A DNA stretch of 64,000 nt. Source: Poa pratensis. Taxonomy: Eukaryota > Streptophyta > Magnoliopsida > Poales > Poaceae. Position numbers and translations under genes: made by a program. The notes beneath the pieces are model-generated. The model had not been told where the DNA came from and did not search any database. It was given only the letters and a program-made list of their open reading frames with translations. Shown here piece by piece: positions 47,664 through 57,511 of the stretch. The stretch is taken from positions 29,385,351 through 29,449,350 of the forward strand of contig CAMZMU010000115.1 of the NCBI GenBank assembly GCA_947311845.1, in the 5' to 3' direction. Position 1 is the first letter of the stretch, and every line of letters starts with the position of its first letter.

Positions 47664-48967
47664 TCATATAGTACTTATTACAATGTGGAAATTGCTAAGT
47701 GTAAAAAGGACGTAGCTGCTCAATGTTCCAGGTCGCTTGGTTTCTTCGTACTTGTCGTCAACCTTCCTTTTGCGCTTGCGACCTCGCTTCTTCTTGTATC
47801 CGTCTCGTGCGTCTACCAAGTAATAAGAACCATTGAGCAACACCTTACTGACCACAAAAGGTCCTTCCCAAGGCGGGGATAACTTATGCAAGCCCTTTCC
47901 TGTCTTGGATTAGGCGGAGGACCAGGTCACCAACTCTAAAACTTCGTTGCCGTACTCTTCTGCTGTGATAACGCCTCAAACTTTGCTGATAGATGGCGGA
48001 TCGTGCGAGAGCAACGTCTCGTTCTTCATCAAGTAGGTCAAGGCCATCCTGTCTTGCATCTTCTGCGTCTTCCTGGACGTAGGCTTGAATTCTGGGAGAA
48101 TCATACATCATGTCGGTCGGCAACACTGCTTCTGCGCCATAGACTAAGAAGAAAGGAGTAAACTTGGTTGATCTGTTTGGAGTTGTGCGTAAACTCCAAA
48201 GGACAGATTGCAATTCATCCACCCAAGCCCCAGCCGCTCTGTGCAATGGTACTTCGAGACGTGGTTTGATCCTTGTAGGACTAAACCATTTGTACGCTCT
48301 ACTTGACCGTTTGCCTGCGGATGTGCTACTGAGGCAAGATCTAGGCGGATACCATGCTTATAACAGTATTCCTCGACTTCGCCTTGCGACAAGTTAGTGC
48401 CGTTATCGGTGATAATGCTATGAGGCACCCCGAACCGAGAGATTATTCCCCACAGAAAATTTGCGGCTGTGGCGCCGTCTAGCTTTTTGATAGGCTTAGC
48501 TTCAACCCATTTGGTGAACTTGTCTACAGCCACAAGTAAATGTGTGTAGCCACCAGGCGCCGTTTTAAACGGACCAACCATGTCCAAGCCCCAGACTGCG
48601 AAAGGCCATGTGATGGGTATTGTTTTAAGCTCTGAGCCGGCATGTGTGATTGTCTGGCATAAAGTTGGCAGCCCCTGCATCTTTTGACAATGTCCTCTGC
48701 ATCTTGCTTGGCTGTCAACCAGTAGAAACCTTGTCGGAAGGCTTTTGAAACAAGGGCGCGTGAGGAAGCATGATGTCCACATACGCCAGCATGTATCTCA
48801 TCCAACAGTTCTCTGCCTTCTTCGGGCGAAATGCAACGTTGGTAAACACCAGTGGTGCTACGCTTGTACAATTCGCCTTTGATTATTGTGAATGCCTTGG
48901 CTCTTCTTATTATTTGCCTTTTCAAAACCTCATCATCCGGTAACTCCTGATTGATCAGGAAGTCCAA
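47664..48967 (-). pseudogene. Gypsy integrase
   Basis: 48,524-48,967 carries the HHCC-type zinc-binding region (HAGVCGHHASSRALVSKAF, KRCRGCQLYAR). 48,144-48,782 has the core: WGLDMVGPFKTAPGGYTHLL (first Asp), SIITDNGTNL (second Asp), AHPQANGQVERTN (Glu), so the DDE triad is present. 47,884-48,246 and 47,664-47,891 give the C-terminal part (VYGAEAVLPTDMMYDSPRI; KLSPPWEGPFVVSKVL) and a basic tail. Three frame changes split it. Confidence 0.93.
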
Positions 48968-49009
48968 ATATGGCGTCGTCCAATCCGGCTTTACCAGTAG
49001 ACGGCATAG

Positions 49010-49645
49010 CTAGCTCTCAACTGGTTCTGCCGACTCTGGGTCAAGGAGGTCTGCTCCTTTTATTGACGGCTTGTGTAGGTGTTCCAGGAAAACATCTTTT
49101 GGTACCTTTTTGCGTTCAGACCCCATTCTGGCAAGTGTATCTGCCGCCTCATTTTGAGCTCTTGGGATGTGGCGGACCTCGTAGCCTAGAAAACACTTGG
49201 CGAATTCGTCAACGGTAGCTCGATATGCCGCCATTGTCTCGCTCTTTGTGTCCCAAGTACCACGTATCTGTTGCGCCACCAAGTCTGAATCTCCGTAGCA
49301 GAGGACACGCTGGACGCCAAGTTCCTTGGCAATGTGTAAACCATGAAGGAGAGCTTCGTATTCAGCAACATTATTAGTTGCCTTGAAGTGAATTTGTAAC
49401 ACATAACTAAGCTTGTCTCCTTGAGGGTTTCTTAAAACAATGCCAGCCCCCGAGCCCTGAAGCATTTTTGATCCATCAAAGTGCATGATCCAATATGCAT
49501 CTTCAGGGAGAGGTACTTCGTCCATGGCCTCCGTCCAATCTGCTACAAAGTCTGCTAAGGCTTGAGACTTAATGGCCGTTCTGGGTTTATACGATGTCGA
49601 AGGCGGCAAGTTCGATGCCCCATTTGGCAACGCGGCCTGTTGCAT
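49010..49645 (-). pseudogene. Second RNase H domain (archaeal-type, aRNH)
   Basis: An open frame of 211 codons with WIMHFDGSKMLQGSGAGIVL, NNVAEYEALLHGL, LCYGDSDLVAQQI and RAQNEAADTLARMG, giving all four acidic active-site positions. Its place between the usual RNase H and the integrase is the dual-RNase-H layout known from Tat-type Ty3 elements. Confidence 0.88.
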
Positions 49646-49681
49646 CTGTATTATTGATGATATCCCCCAGAGGTGCCTTGC

Positions 49682-50229
49682 TCACACCGTTATTGAATGC
49701 TCCTGGAAATAGTGCCTTAACTTCCTGGCGGCGTAGAAAACACCGTAGACCAGCTTCTGGTAATGCGGATAACGCTGTTTTGAGGCGGAAAATACTTCAC
49801 TGATGAAGTAAACCGGACGTTGTTCCGGCAAGTCTGAATTTTCCGTCTTGCGTTCCACAACCAGTACCACGCTAACAACCAAGTTAGTTGCCGCGATGTA
49901 AAGCAGCATTGGTTCCTGCGAACGAGGAGCTGCCAAATTGGAGCAGACGTTAACGCGTCCTTGAGTTGCTGCAAGGCGGCGTCTGCTTCGTCTGTCCACT
50001 CAAAGTTGTCGGATTTCTTCAGAAGCCGGTAGAGAGGCAGTGCCTTCTCACCAAGACGGCTAATGAAACGACTGACGGCAGCCGCCGAGCCGGCAAGTCG
50101 CTGCACGTCCTTCAGGTCCTTGGGCCTGGATATGTTGAGGATCGCTTTGATTTTTTCTGGATTTACCTCTATCCTCGTTCGGAAACGATAAAGCCAAGCA
50201 ATTTGCCGGCAGGAACCCCGAAGACGCAT
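49682..50229 (-). pseudogene. Gypsy RT connection and first RNase H
   Basis: Reads PEKIKAILNISRPKDLKDVQ, RLAGSAAAVSRFISRLGEKA and FEWTDEADAALQQLKDAL in one frame, then after a shift PVYFISEVFSASKQRYPHYQ, KLVYGVFYAARKLRHYFQ in another. This is the connection and RNase H part after the RT in Ty3 elements. Confidence 0.85.
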
Positions 50230-50858
50230 TTTTTCGGGTTGAGCTTCATCCTATATACCCGGAGGCTATCAAAGGTTTCTCTCAAATCGTCAAGCAAATC
50301 TGCCTTCTTTCTTGACATGACGGCAATGTCGTCAACATAGACGTGAACATTGCGGCCAATTTGCTCGTGAAGGCATCTTTGCATACACCGCTGATACGTT
50401 GCGCCGGCATTTTTTAGACCGAAGGGCATCGTGATGTAGCAGAAGGTCCCGTAGGGTGTAGTGAACGCTGTTTTGATTTGGTCGGATTCTCGCATTTTGA
50501 TTTGGTGGTACCCGGAGTACGCATCCAAAAAGCACAGCAGCTCGGAGCCGGCTGTGGAGTCTATGACCTGATCTATACGAGGCAAAGCAAAGTGGTCCTT
50601 AGGACAGCACTTGTTCAAACCGGTATAATCAATGCACATTCTCATTTCCTTATTAGGTTTTGGAACCATTACAGGATTTGCCAACCAATCAGTGTGTACT
50701 ACCTCCCTAATGAACTTGGCTTCTTGCAACTTGATGATCTCCTTCCCTATTGCTGTCCGCTTCTTCTCACCGTAGCGCCTTATTCCTTGCTTCACTGGTT
50801 TGGCTCCTTCGTAGACGTTAAGAGAGTGCTCGGCAAGTTCCCTCGGGACACCTGGCAT
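50169..50858 (-). pseudogene. Gypsy reverse transcriptase
   Basis: A 229-codon open frame: KFIREVVHTDWLANPVMVPK, MRMCIDYTGLNKCCPKDHFA, LCFLDAYSGYHQIKM (Asp of motif A), TMPFGLKNAGATYQRCMQ and the active site VYVDDIAVMS. The domain itself is intact; frames break on both sides. Confidence 0.95.
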
Positions 50859-51443
50859 GTCGGCTGACGACCATGCAAAGATGTCCTGATTCTCACGGAG
50901 GAACCTGACGAGCGCGCTTTCCTATTTGTCGTCCAGCCTGCCCCTATGGTGACTTGCTTGGAGCTGTCACCTGGGACCAGATCCGCCTTCTTTGTGTCTT
51001 CGGACGCCTTGAAAGTGTTCTTTTGCTCAGCGGTCTTTACATCTCCGGCAACTGCGACGTATCAAGCTCTTTTTCAACATGGCTAATTCCTCTGCGTGGA
51101 GGACTGCCTCAGCGAAGGCGGCGTTGCCACGCTCGCACTCCTTTGCTTTCTTGAAGTTGCCACTGACGGTATTGTACCGTTGGGTCCCGGCATCTTCAGC
51201 TTGCTGTAGATGTAACACGGCCGAGCCATGAACTTGGCGAAAGCTGGCCGTCCAAAGATGGCGTGGTAGGCACTTTTGAAGGGGACTACTTCGAACCTGA
51301 GATACTCCGAGCGGTAGTTTGTCTCAGGCCAAAAGTAACCTCCAATTTGATGCTTCCCATTGACTTGGCTTGCTTTCCCGGAACGATGCCATGAAACTTG
51401 ACTTTGCTGTAGTCAAGCTGGCTTTCCGACAAGTTCATGCGCT

Positions 51444-51740
51444 TCAGGTGTCCGCGTAGATGATGTTGAGGCTGCTGCCGCCATCCATCAACACCTTGGT
51501 GAGTCTGAAGTTATCGACAATTGGGTCGACGACAAGGGCGTATTTGCCGGGGTGAGGTACGTGATCTGGGTGATCATCTCTATCCCAAGTTATTGGCTCC
51601 TCTGACCAGTCTAGATACTGGGGAACGTCTGGTACTGTGGCGTTTAGCTCGCGCATCTCCGCCTTTTCTTCTTTGCCGAAGGAGTGCCCAAGAAGCACAC
51701 CAATTGGCCATGTACCTTGGGTATTTCTTTCTTTGCGCAC
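51444..51740 (-). pseudogene. Gypsy aspartic protease
   Basis: Contains KVLMDGGSSLNIIYADT, where the catalytic Asp motif reads DGGSS, preceded by HPGKYALVVDPIVDNFRLT. The stretch 50,860-51,440 between protease and RT is broken into short frames. Confidence 0.85.
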
Positions 51741-51752
51741 AGCTTGGGTTCC

Positions 51753-54188
51753 TCATCCTCGGACATGGAATGCCCCATCATCGTCTTCCTTCTTTGTCTT
51801 CTCAGCCTTTTTGCTCTTTTTTGACTTCCAGCCAACCTCGGGGTCCTTCTTGAAGTCCTCCATGAACCGGCATTCCCCTAATGTGTGGTTAACTTTGCCT
51901 AAGGACGCGTGGATTGGGCAGGGCAAGGCTTTTGCCTGATCGTATGTCAGGCGTTGCTTGCTGGAGCCGCCATCTTTACCCTTTCCTTTCCACTTGCGGT
52001 TGCCGCCTTTGCCTTCGAAGGCGGCGGCGACCTCGTTTGACGGTCCGGCTTTGTCATCCTGGGGAGCCTTGCGTTTGTGACTTGCTCGCCTGTTTGGCGC
52101 CATGTCATGTGCGCCATCTCCATCGCGTGCATCATCATCCGCCTGTGCGTACATGGCTGCTACTTCGAGCATGACTCCGAGATCCTTGACTTGCATGCGT
52201 ACGAGCTTATGTCTGAGACTTGAGCCCTTCAGGAGGCCTGTGGTGAAGGCATGGATTGCTTGATTGTCGTCTACGTTCTCGCAGCTTGCCTTTTTGAATC
52301 CACCTTGCCAAGAAGCTTGTAGCTGTTTCATCTGGCTTTTGCACGCAACGAACCAAATCTGTGTATGTATTGGGTCGCTTGTACGTGCCTTGGAAGTGCT
52401 GCGTGAACACCTTTTCCATGTCATGCCAACTATGAATGCTTTTCTCCGGCAAGTTTTCGATCCAGCTTCGGGCTGTCCCCTCTAGCATGAGGGGAAGGAA
52501 GCGTGCGGCGACGAGGCCATTGCCTCCGGCAATTTCAACTGCCAGCGCGTAGTCCGACAACCATGAGTTTGGCTTGTCCGCTCCATTGTACCTTTGATGA
52601 GTTTTTGACACTGATGTCATGTCTCTGGGTACTTGGACGTTGCGGATGGCTGGGCCAAAGCACTCAGGTCCTAGATAGGCATCTGCTTTCCAGCCTTGAT
52701 GTCATTGAGACGATGTCGTGCGTCTTGCGGACTGAGCTTTTGCCGGATCTCGGCGTTAGGCTCGTCCTGCGCTGCCCGGCTGTGCCTAGGCTCGTTGTTG
52801 TGTCCCCGGCTTCCGCCTTCGTGCCTGGGCACTGGTGGTGGGGACTGTGTGCGGTCCCTGCTTCTTCTTGGCGGCGGGGCGTTGTCGCGATTGCCGCCAC
52901 TCCTTGGCGGCTGCTTGCTGCCCCTGCTTCCGCCTTCATCCCGCCTAGGCGGAGGAGGTGAGGCCTTGCGCCTGTTGCCGGTTCTGGACGCCTCGTCACG
53001 CTGCCTTTTGGGAGGTGGTGATTTGCGTGGGTCCTTGTCTTTCCCTTTTCCGTGGCTACTGGAGCCGGACGGATCTTCGGGTTGCCACCGGCCGCAGCTT
53101 TGCAAGCGTTGGATTTGATTCCAACTTTCCTCCCTTGCGTCCGCCATGTCGGCGCGAGAATCAGCACGGGCCTGCTGCTCTAGAGCTTTGTGAGCAAGGA
53201 TCGATGCGTAGTAGATCTTCTCGTCCTTGTCGTAGTCATCATTGTTGAGGATGTCTAAGGCGGCTGCAGTGTTGAGGACAGGGGTGGCGAGGATGATGTC
53301 CCCGTTCTTGTCCTTACGCTGCGGCGCTGTAGCCCACTCGAAACCAAGCTTTTGGGCAGGGGATTTGAAGTTGTCAGGATCCCTGCCTTTCTTTTTTTCT
53401 TCTCGCCACAGGTCCTGCCGGCTTGGGCAATGGAGTGGTGGTGAAAAGATTGCGCTTGGGGTCTAACTTGGCGGTTATCTTGGCGTTTTCCTCCTTGGCT
53501 TCGTCGAGGAGGCTCTGGACCTCTGCTTGCTTGTTTTTGAGGTACTCAGTTTGCTCCACCAAGGTGTTTCGAAGTTTCTCCAAATCAGCCGGGTTGGTTT
53601 TGTCGGTCACCGGCGTGTGCAGAACTTCCGCCAGGGCCGCCATGTTCCCTATCTTGCTGGGCTCGCCTTTCTCTAGAACCCTCTTCTTTGGAGCCCCAGG
53701 AGGCTCTGGAAACTGTGGATCGGTTGCCGGGTCCCCAGGTTGGCGGCGTCAGTTGCCGCCTGCGCTGAGGCTGCACCGGTGACATCCGCCACAAAAACCT
53801 GCTGCATGTTGACGGAGGAGCCCGTAGCCGCCTCAGAAGGAGGCTCAGGTGTAAAACACTGCTTGACCCGTTGCTCAAACATGCTGGCAGAATCTTCTTC
53901 GGAGTCAGAATCTACGTTGACGTGAACGGTAGATCTGGATCCGGCATCCGACATCACATCATCCTGGAGTGCAGGAAGAATAGATTCGGGATCTTGACTG
54001 TTGGGCTGGGAGTCGGATCCCAGTCCCGTCATGCCGACAAAGTGTAGATCTGAATCTGCGGACTCCTCAGAGGAGGCAAACTCAGATCCGTCTTGATTGT
54101 AGGGCGGGTGGGATGGCGAATAAATTCGCGGCAACCCATACGCCTCAGAAGTGTAGCCGATGAATACATCGACGCCGCCAAACGGCAC
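51753..54188 (-). pseudogene. Gypsy gag region, broken
   Basis: The start is at 54,188 (MPFGGVDVFIGYTSEAYGL). There is a coiled region at 53,374-53,643 (TLVEQTEYLKNKQAEVQSLL), an Arg/Pro/Ser-rich linker (52,671-53,147), the retro-gag core at 52,207-52,620 (ARFLPLMLEGTARSWIENLP; VFTQHFQGTYKRP), and a tail at 51,753-52,424 with a CxxH...HxxxxC zinc-knuckle variant (LPCPIHASLGKVNHTLGECR). At least three frameshifts separate these parts. Confidence 0.88.
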
Positions 54189-54342
54189 AACTCCGCATCC
54201 GACAATGTAGTCGTCTGCGGGGATGTAGGACTCGTCGCAGCTGATGTAGTGGTTGTCGCCATAGCGAACGCGCGGCCGACGGCGATTGTTTCGCCGATGC
54301 CGCCTAGGGTTCCCGCCTGGAACGTGACGCCTGACGCCTTAG

Positions 54343-54360
54343 GCCCCACGGTGGGCGCCA
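54343..54360 (-). other. Primer binding site for tRNA-Lys
   Basis: Plus-strand GCCCCACGGTGGGCGCCA equals the 3' end of plant tRNA-Lys (with CCA) as I recall it, so the minus-strand site TGGCGCCCACCGTGGGGC is fully complementary. It lies two bases from the inner edge of the 5' LTR. Confidence 0.88.
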
Positions 54361-54362
54361 AC

Positions 54363-54889
54363 TGTCGTCGTATCGGCATCTTGGATAGGAGACGGGGTCC
54401 TGCTAGCCGAGGGTGAACGTAGGGCAAGAAGGTGGACGTCGTCGAGGTCGGGATCGAACAAGGCAGTTTACCTAGCTTCGGATCTCACAGCGGTGGCGAG
54501 CCCTACGTGCTGCTATAACTCACTATAAGGCAATAGCCGTGATCGGTTACAATGAGGTGGATAGTATGAAGTATGAGAGTATTGGTTGCCCTAAAGGCAT
54601 CCCATGGTCCGGCTTATATAGGCGGCCGGACCAAGGGTTACAGGGAGGTTACGTATCCGGCAAGTATACAGAGTCCTAAACCTAGCCGGCAAGTCTGCCG
54701 CCTTCCGTCTTGGTCTTGGTGGCTTTGTGGGTTTTAGTCTTGGGCCTCCTCCTTGCCGGCATCCGCCTTCCTTGGTCGTCAGCTATCTAGGCCGCCCGGC
54801 AGGCAAAGCCTTTACCACCACTGCGGGCCACCCGGGACTAGCCGGATTGATCCATGCTGGTGATACCCCTAGTAGGTATATCCCCAACA
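54363..54889 (-). repeat. 5' LTR of gypsy element
   Basis: 527 bp. In the element's sense it has a TATATAA box (plus-strand 54,614-54,620) set in an inverted repeat (tccggc ... gccgga). This box is absent from the other LTR. Confidence 0.95.
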
Positions 54890-54893
54890 CTCC

Positions 54894-54955
54894 TTACATC
54901 ACCAAAGTCAAAACAATTACTCCAATAGATGATATATAGCTATATGGTGATGTAA
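54894..54955. other. AT-rich foldback next to gypsy insertion
   Basis: TTACATCACCA (54,894-54,904) is inverted as TGGTGATGTAA (54,945-54,955). It lies directly outside the gypsy target duplication and may be a small MITE or stem; not classified. Confidence 0.5.
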
Positions 54956-54980
54956 ATGTTTACATCATGTCTAAATTTTA

Positions 54981-55242
54981 CTGCCTCCGTTCCTTGATAT
55001 AAGGTGCCTAAGGTTTTGCATGGAAATTAAAGAATGCTTGTGGAGTCTAAAATTACACTAATTTTGGACAGAATTATGTTTGACAAATTGGTGTAGTAAT
55101 AAGAGGAGTTTGCATGGGATAAGGAAACATAATAATATCTCTAGAAAAATTATTCAAATGAGTGTTGGAAAGGGCTACACCCTATATTTCGGATTTTTTT
55201 TTCTCAAAACCTTAGGCACCTTACATCAAGGAACAGAGGGAG
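54981..55242. mobile_element. Stowaway MITE with long inverted ends
   Basis: Flanked by TA. The ends start CTGCCTCCGTTCCTTGATAT and the inverted right end starts CTCCCTCTGTTCCTTGATGT; both continue into 'aaggtgcctaaggtttt', an inverted repeat of about 37 bp. It is 262 bp long and non-coding. Confidence 0.88.
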
Positions 55243-55269
55243 TAGTTCTTTGTGCCCTAAATATACATC

Positions 55270-55426
55270 ATGTCGCCATCAATTCTGATCGATTCCGGCC
55301 AATTCCACTGCCGTCGGGTTCACCTCACCACATCCGATTCCCCTCCGCCAAATCCGCCGCCGCCCGCTCCCGCTCCGGGCGAACCAAGATCGACCGCCGC
55401 CACGGGATGCCGACATGTCCAGAGCA
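55270..55426 (+). pseudogene. 5' part of AP2/ERF-like ORF split by CACTA
   Basis: An open frame with a Pro/Ala/Arg-rich reading (..FPSAKSAAARSRSGRTKIDR, then HGMPTCPE) ends exactly at the CACTA target duplication GCA. After removing the CACTA element plus one GCA it continues in the same frame into the AP2-like domain at 59,061. The domain lies wholly on the far side, so this half is judged only from continuity. Confidence 0.55.
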
Positions 55427-55731
55427 CACTAGTACAGAACGACACATCGGATACCACTCTATGGAAACGACACGAGTTTGGCGACAGAGAATCGCGCTTT
55501 CCGCGCGGCCGGAGCGTACAAGCCTGACGTCGGCTGCGGCTGGCCCGCCAACATTGGCAACGGACCTTGTCCAATCTTCGTCACTTATTATATTGGCAAC
55601 GGTTAATAAAATTGTCCGTTTCCAATATTTGCCTCTATGGTAACGGATAGAATTTTCCAACCGTTGAAAATGTTGACACGTGGAGGCTAGCGAAGGGGCA
55701 GATGGGGAGGTGGACAGAGCAGACCCGCGAG

Positions 55732-55739
55732 TATAAATA
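55732..55739 (+). promoter_or_regulatory. TATA box of B3 gene
   Basis: TATAAATA, about 320 bp before the B3 start codon, inside the CACTA element. It would give a leader that includes the 117-bp duplication. Confidence 0.55.
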
Positions 55740-55830
55740 CCGAGAGGTACCAGTAGCGGTCTCTTTGAAGCCCCAGTCCATCGCCTCCCGTTTTTCAAAC
55801 TTCGCCAGATCCCCTCCGTCCAAATCCAGG

Positions 55831-56064
55831 GCGAGAGTTACCAGCAGCGGTCGCGGCCATGGACGAGGGCGCGGCCGTGGTAGGGGCCGCAGCGGCAATG
55901 CCATGCCGTCGGTGTCACCCTCACCGTCCTCTGAAGACATGTTCCTGGTGAGAGGTACCAGCAGCGGTCGCGGCCGTGGACGAGGGCGCGACCGTGGTAG
56001 GGGCGCAGCGGCAATGCCACGCCGTCGGTGTCGCCCTCACCGTCCGCTGAAGACATGTCCCCGG
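55831..56064 (+). repeat. 117-bp tandem duplication before B3
   Basis: Two copies (from 55,831 and 55,948) read 'accagcagcggtcgcggcc...gaagacatgt'. One frame of each encodes Gly-Arg repeats (SGRGHGRGRGRGRG) and then MPSVSPSPSSEDM or the ATPSVSPSPSAEDM variant. Copy 2 has lost one C in 'ggggc(c)gcag', which puts the two copies out of frame. Confidence 0.9.
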
Positions 56065-56443
56065 AGCTGCGCGGCTTCGATTTCTTGGTTATCCTGTACA
56101 AGGGCATCGAGAGGCGCTTGAGGCTTCTGAGGGCATTCGCGGAAAAGCTCCAAGGCATGGTGGCAAGTACCATGCATCTGAAGATGGAGGACTGCGAGAA
56201 CGGCAGCTGGGCAGTGAAGACGGCCGTGAGTGCCGGGGGGAATTTGTACCTCGGCCAGGGATGGAAGTCATTCACCCGAGCGTACAAGCTTGAGCAGGGG
56301 CACTTTTGTGCTTCGAGTTCGACGGCGACAACGGGTTCTTCATCAAGATCTTCGACGGTACCTTATGCCAGAAGGAGGCCCTCGTGTACACCGACGACGA
56401 GCCTGAGTCTTCATCAGCAGCAGCTAGTAGTAGCATTAGCTAG
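56055..56443 (+). pseudogene. B3 DNA-binding domain gene, one frameshift
   Basis: From ATG 56,055: MSPELRGFDFLVILYKGIER, then LRLLRAFAEKLQGMVASTMH, ENGSWAVKT and YLGQGWKSFTRAYKLEQGHF, the strand order of a plant B3 domain of the REM type. After GHF (about 56,306-56,310) the frame is lost by one base; the following frame continues as CFEFDGDNGFFIKIFDGTLC and ends with an acidic/Ser tail and TAG at 56,441-56,443. The other frame stays open to about 56,501 but reads as low complexity. B3 proteins bind DNA and act in the nucleus. An in-frame Gly-Arg N-terminus may have existed before the upstream duplication decayed. Confidence 0.82.
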
Positions 56444-56614
56444 TAGTAGCATATATGTAATCGTTAACTTCATTATTAATATTAAATCCGTATGTAGTTA
56501 AGTCATCTTTATTATTAATATATGTATCCTATGTGGTTCATTGCCGTTTTCTAAGTGGTCTCTGCGTTCATATGTAATTTAGAGTACCTGTTAGTAAGTC
56601 TACTCTGTCGCTGG

Positions 56615-56620
56615 TATAAA
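56615..56620 (+). promoter_or_regulatory. TATA box upstream of ORF 56,782
   Basis: TATAAA about 160 bp before the ATG. Next to it, 56,624-56,662 repeats an aacggt...ccgttgccaat stem also present at about 55,595-55,633, a subterminal motif of the element. Confidence 0.4.
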
Positions 56621-56781
56621 AGCAATGGAAACGGTTATATAAAATGTCCGTTGCCAATATGGTGCTTATAAATGTACTGCCAGCCCTAACAAGTCATCAG
56701 TCTCATTATCACTCTCTCACTGTCTCTCTTCCAACCCTAGCCGCCGCACATTGTGGCTTTTAACTCTCCTCACTCTCTCTA

Positions 56782-57045
56782 ATGGCTTCCTCTGCCGGCG
56801 CTTCTAGATCCGGCCATCGCGGCCGTGGCTCTAGCGGCAGCACTGATCTAGCGGCAGCCCTTCGTGAGGGGAAGGTCGATCTGGAAGCGGTCATGCATCC
56901 GCTAGTGATGTGGCAGCGCCACCATCTAGCGCCCTCCTCCTCCGGTGATGCCCGACGTCTTCTGAGCCAGGCCGATCTGGAGGAGGTCATTCATGAGGTG
57001 GTGTTGCAGCACCTCCGGCGGATCTACCAGCAGAAACCCATCTAG
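56782..57045 (+). CDS. Hypothetical small protein, 87 aa, in CACTA
   Basis: MASSAGASRSGHRGRGSSGS, then STDLAAALREGKVDLEAVMH and a helical C-terminus (QADLEEVIHEVVLQHLRRIY). No family is recognised. Just after the TAG another frame runs on as LEEEVADLEEEVADLEEVVD, a heptad-like acidic repeat (21-nt units at 57,046-57,125), open to about 57,228. A one-base loss near 57,040 may have cut a longer coiled-coil protein. Confidence 0.45.
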   Translation: MASSAGASRSGHRGRGSSGSTDLAAALREGKVDLEAVMHPLVMWQRHHLAPSSSGDARRLLSQADLEEVIHEVVLQHLRRIYQQKPI

Positions 57046-57228
57046 AGGAGGAAGTGGCCGATCTGGAAGAGGAAGTGGCCGATCTAGAGGAGGTGGTCGA
57101 TCTGGAGGTGGTGTCTGATCTGGAGGAGGTGGACGTCGACGAAGGAGATGGAGGAGCAGCGCGTGTGGCAGATGCCGGCACCAACTCTCCGGCGAGATCT
57201 GTTTCTGGTTGCGTCGCAGCGCGCTGGT
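57046..57228 (+). pseudogene. Acidic coiled-coil continuation, other frame
   Basis: Reads EEEVADLEEEVADLEEVVDL, EVVSDLEEVDVDEGDGGAAR, then NSPARSVSGCVAARW and TAG. Likely the original C-terminus of the preceding ORF. The alternative frame gives Arg-Gly-Ser repeats ending at a TGA. Confidence 0.35.
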
Positions 57229-57511
57229 AGCATCGCAGCGCATGTGGCAGAGGCCGACACCTCCTCTCCCGCCGGGTGAAAGGTATAAATCTTTCTGTGA
57301 CCGGCTGTGATGCCGATGAACTAGGTTCTACGTATGAGCATTTCATCATATAAACAAATTCACTCACAAACATGTGCACATATTATTACAAATATATAAA
57401 CATAGACATCCAATGCCTAGTGCAAATTCACACACACATGTTCTGATGATAACAAACACTTATTGTTAAAACACCAACTGTACAAACTAGTTAAACACCG
57501 ACATCCAAGGC
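57229..57511. other. Convergent spacer in CACTA
   Basis: 3' flanks of the small ORF (+) and the exonuclease gene (-). AT-richer, no ORF. Confidence 0.4.

Larger units (their letters stand above)
42888..54889 (-). mobile_element. Complete-length Ty3/gypsy retrotransposon (Tat-type)
   Basis: A 12,002-bp minus-strand element with LTRs at both ends (TGTTGGGG...GACGACA in its own sense), a 5-bp target duplication CTCCT (42,883-42,887; 54,890-54,894) and a perfect tRNA-Lys primer site. Order in its own sense: 5' LTR, gag, protease, RT, RNase H, second RNase H, integrase, antisense gene, 3' LTR. The second RNase H before the integrase and the antisense ORF point to the Tat branch of the Ty3 group. 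Both gag and pol are broken by frameshifts. By eye the LTRs differ at about 18 substitutions over ~485 aligned bases. Confidence 0.93.
33541..54897 (-). mobile_element. LINE (RTE/L1-type), interrupted twice
   Basis: A minus-strand non-LTR retrotransposon whose own sequence is about 3.7 kb: 33,541-35,609 plus 41,224-42,887 and a few bases at 54,893-54,897. The 3' end is an A run (T run at 33,541-33,549). From 5' to 3' it keeps the end of the endonuclease, reverse transcriptase, zf-RVT and RNase H domains; the true 5' end is missing. It is split by the LTR-type unit at 35,610-41,218 and by the Ty3/gypsy element at 42,888-54,889. A TAA near 41,254 and an out-of-frame 50-bp duplication show it is dead. 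Confidence 0.88.
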
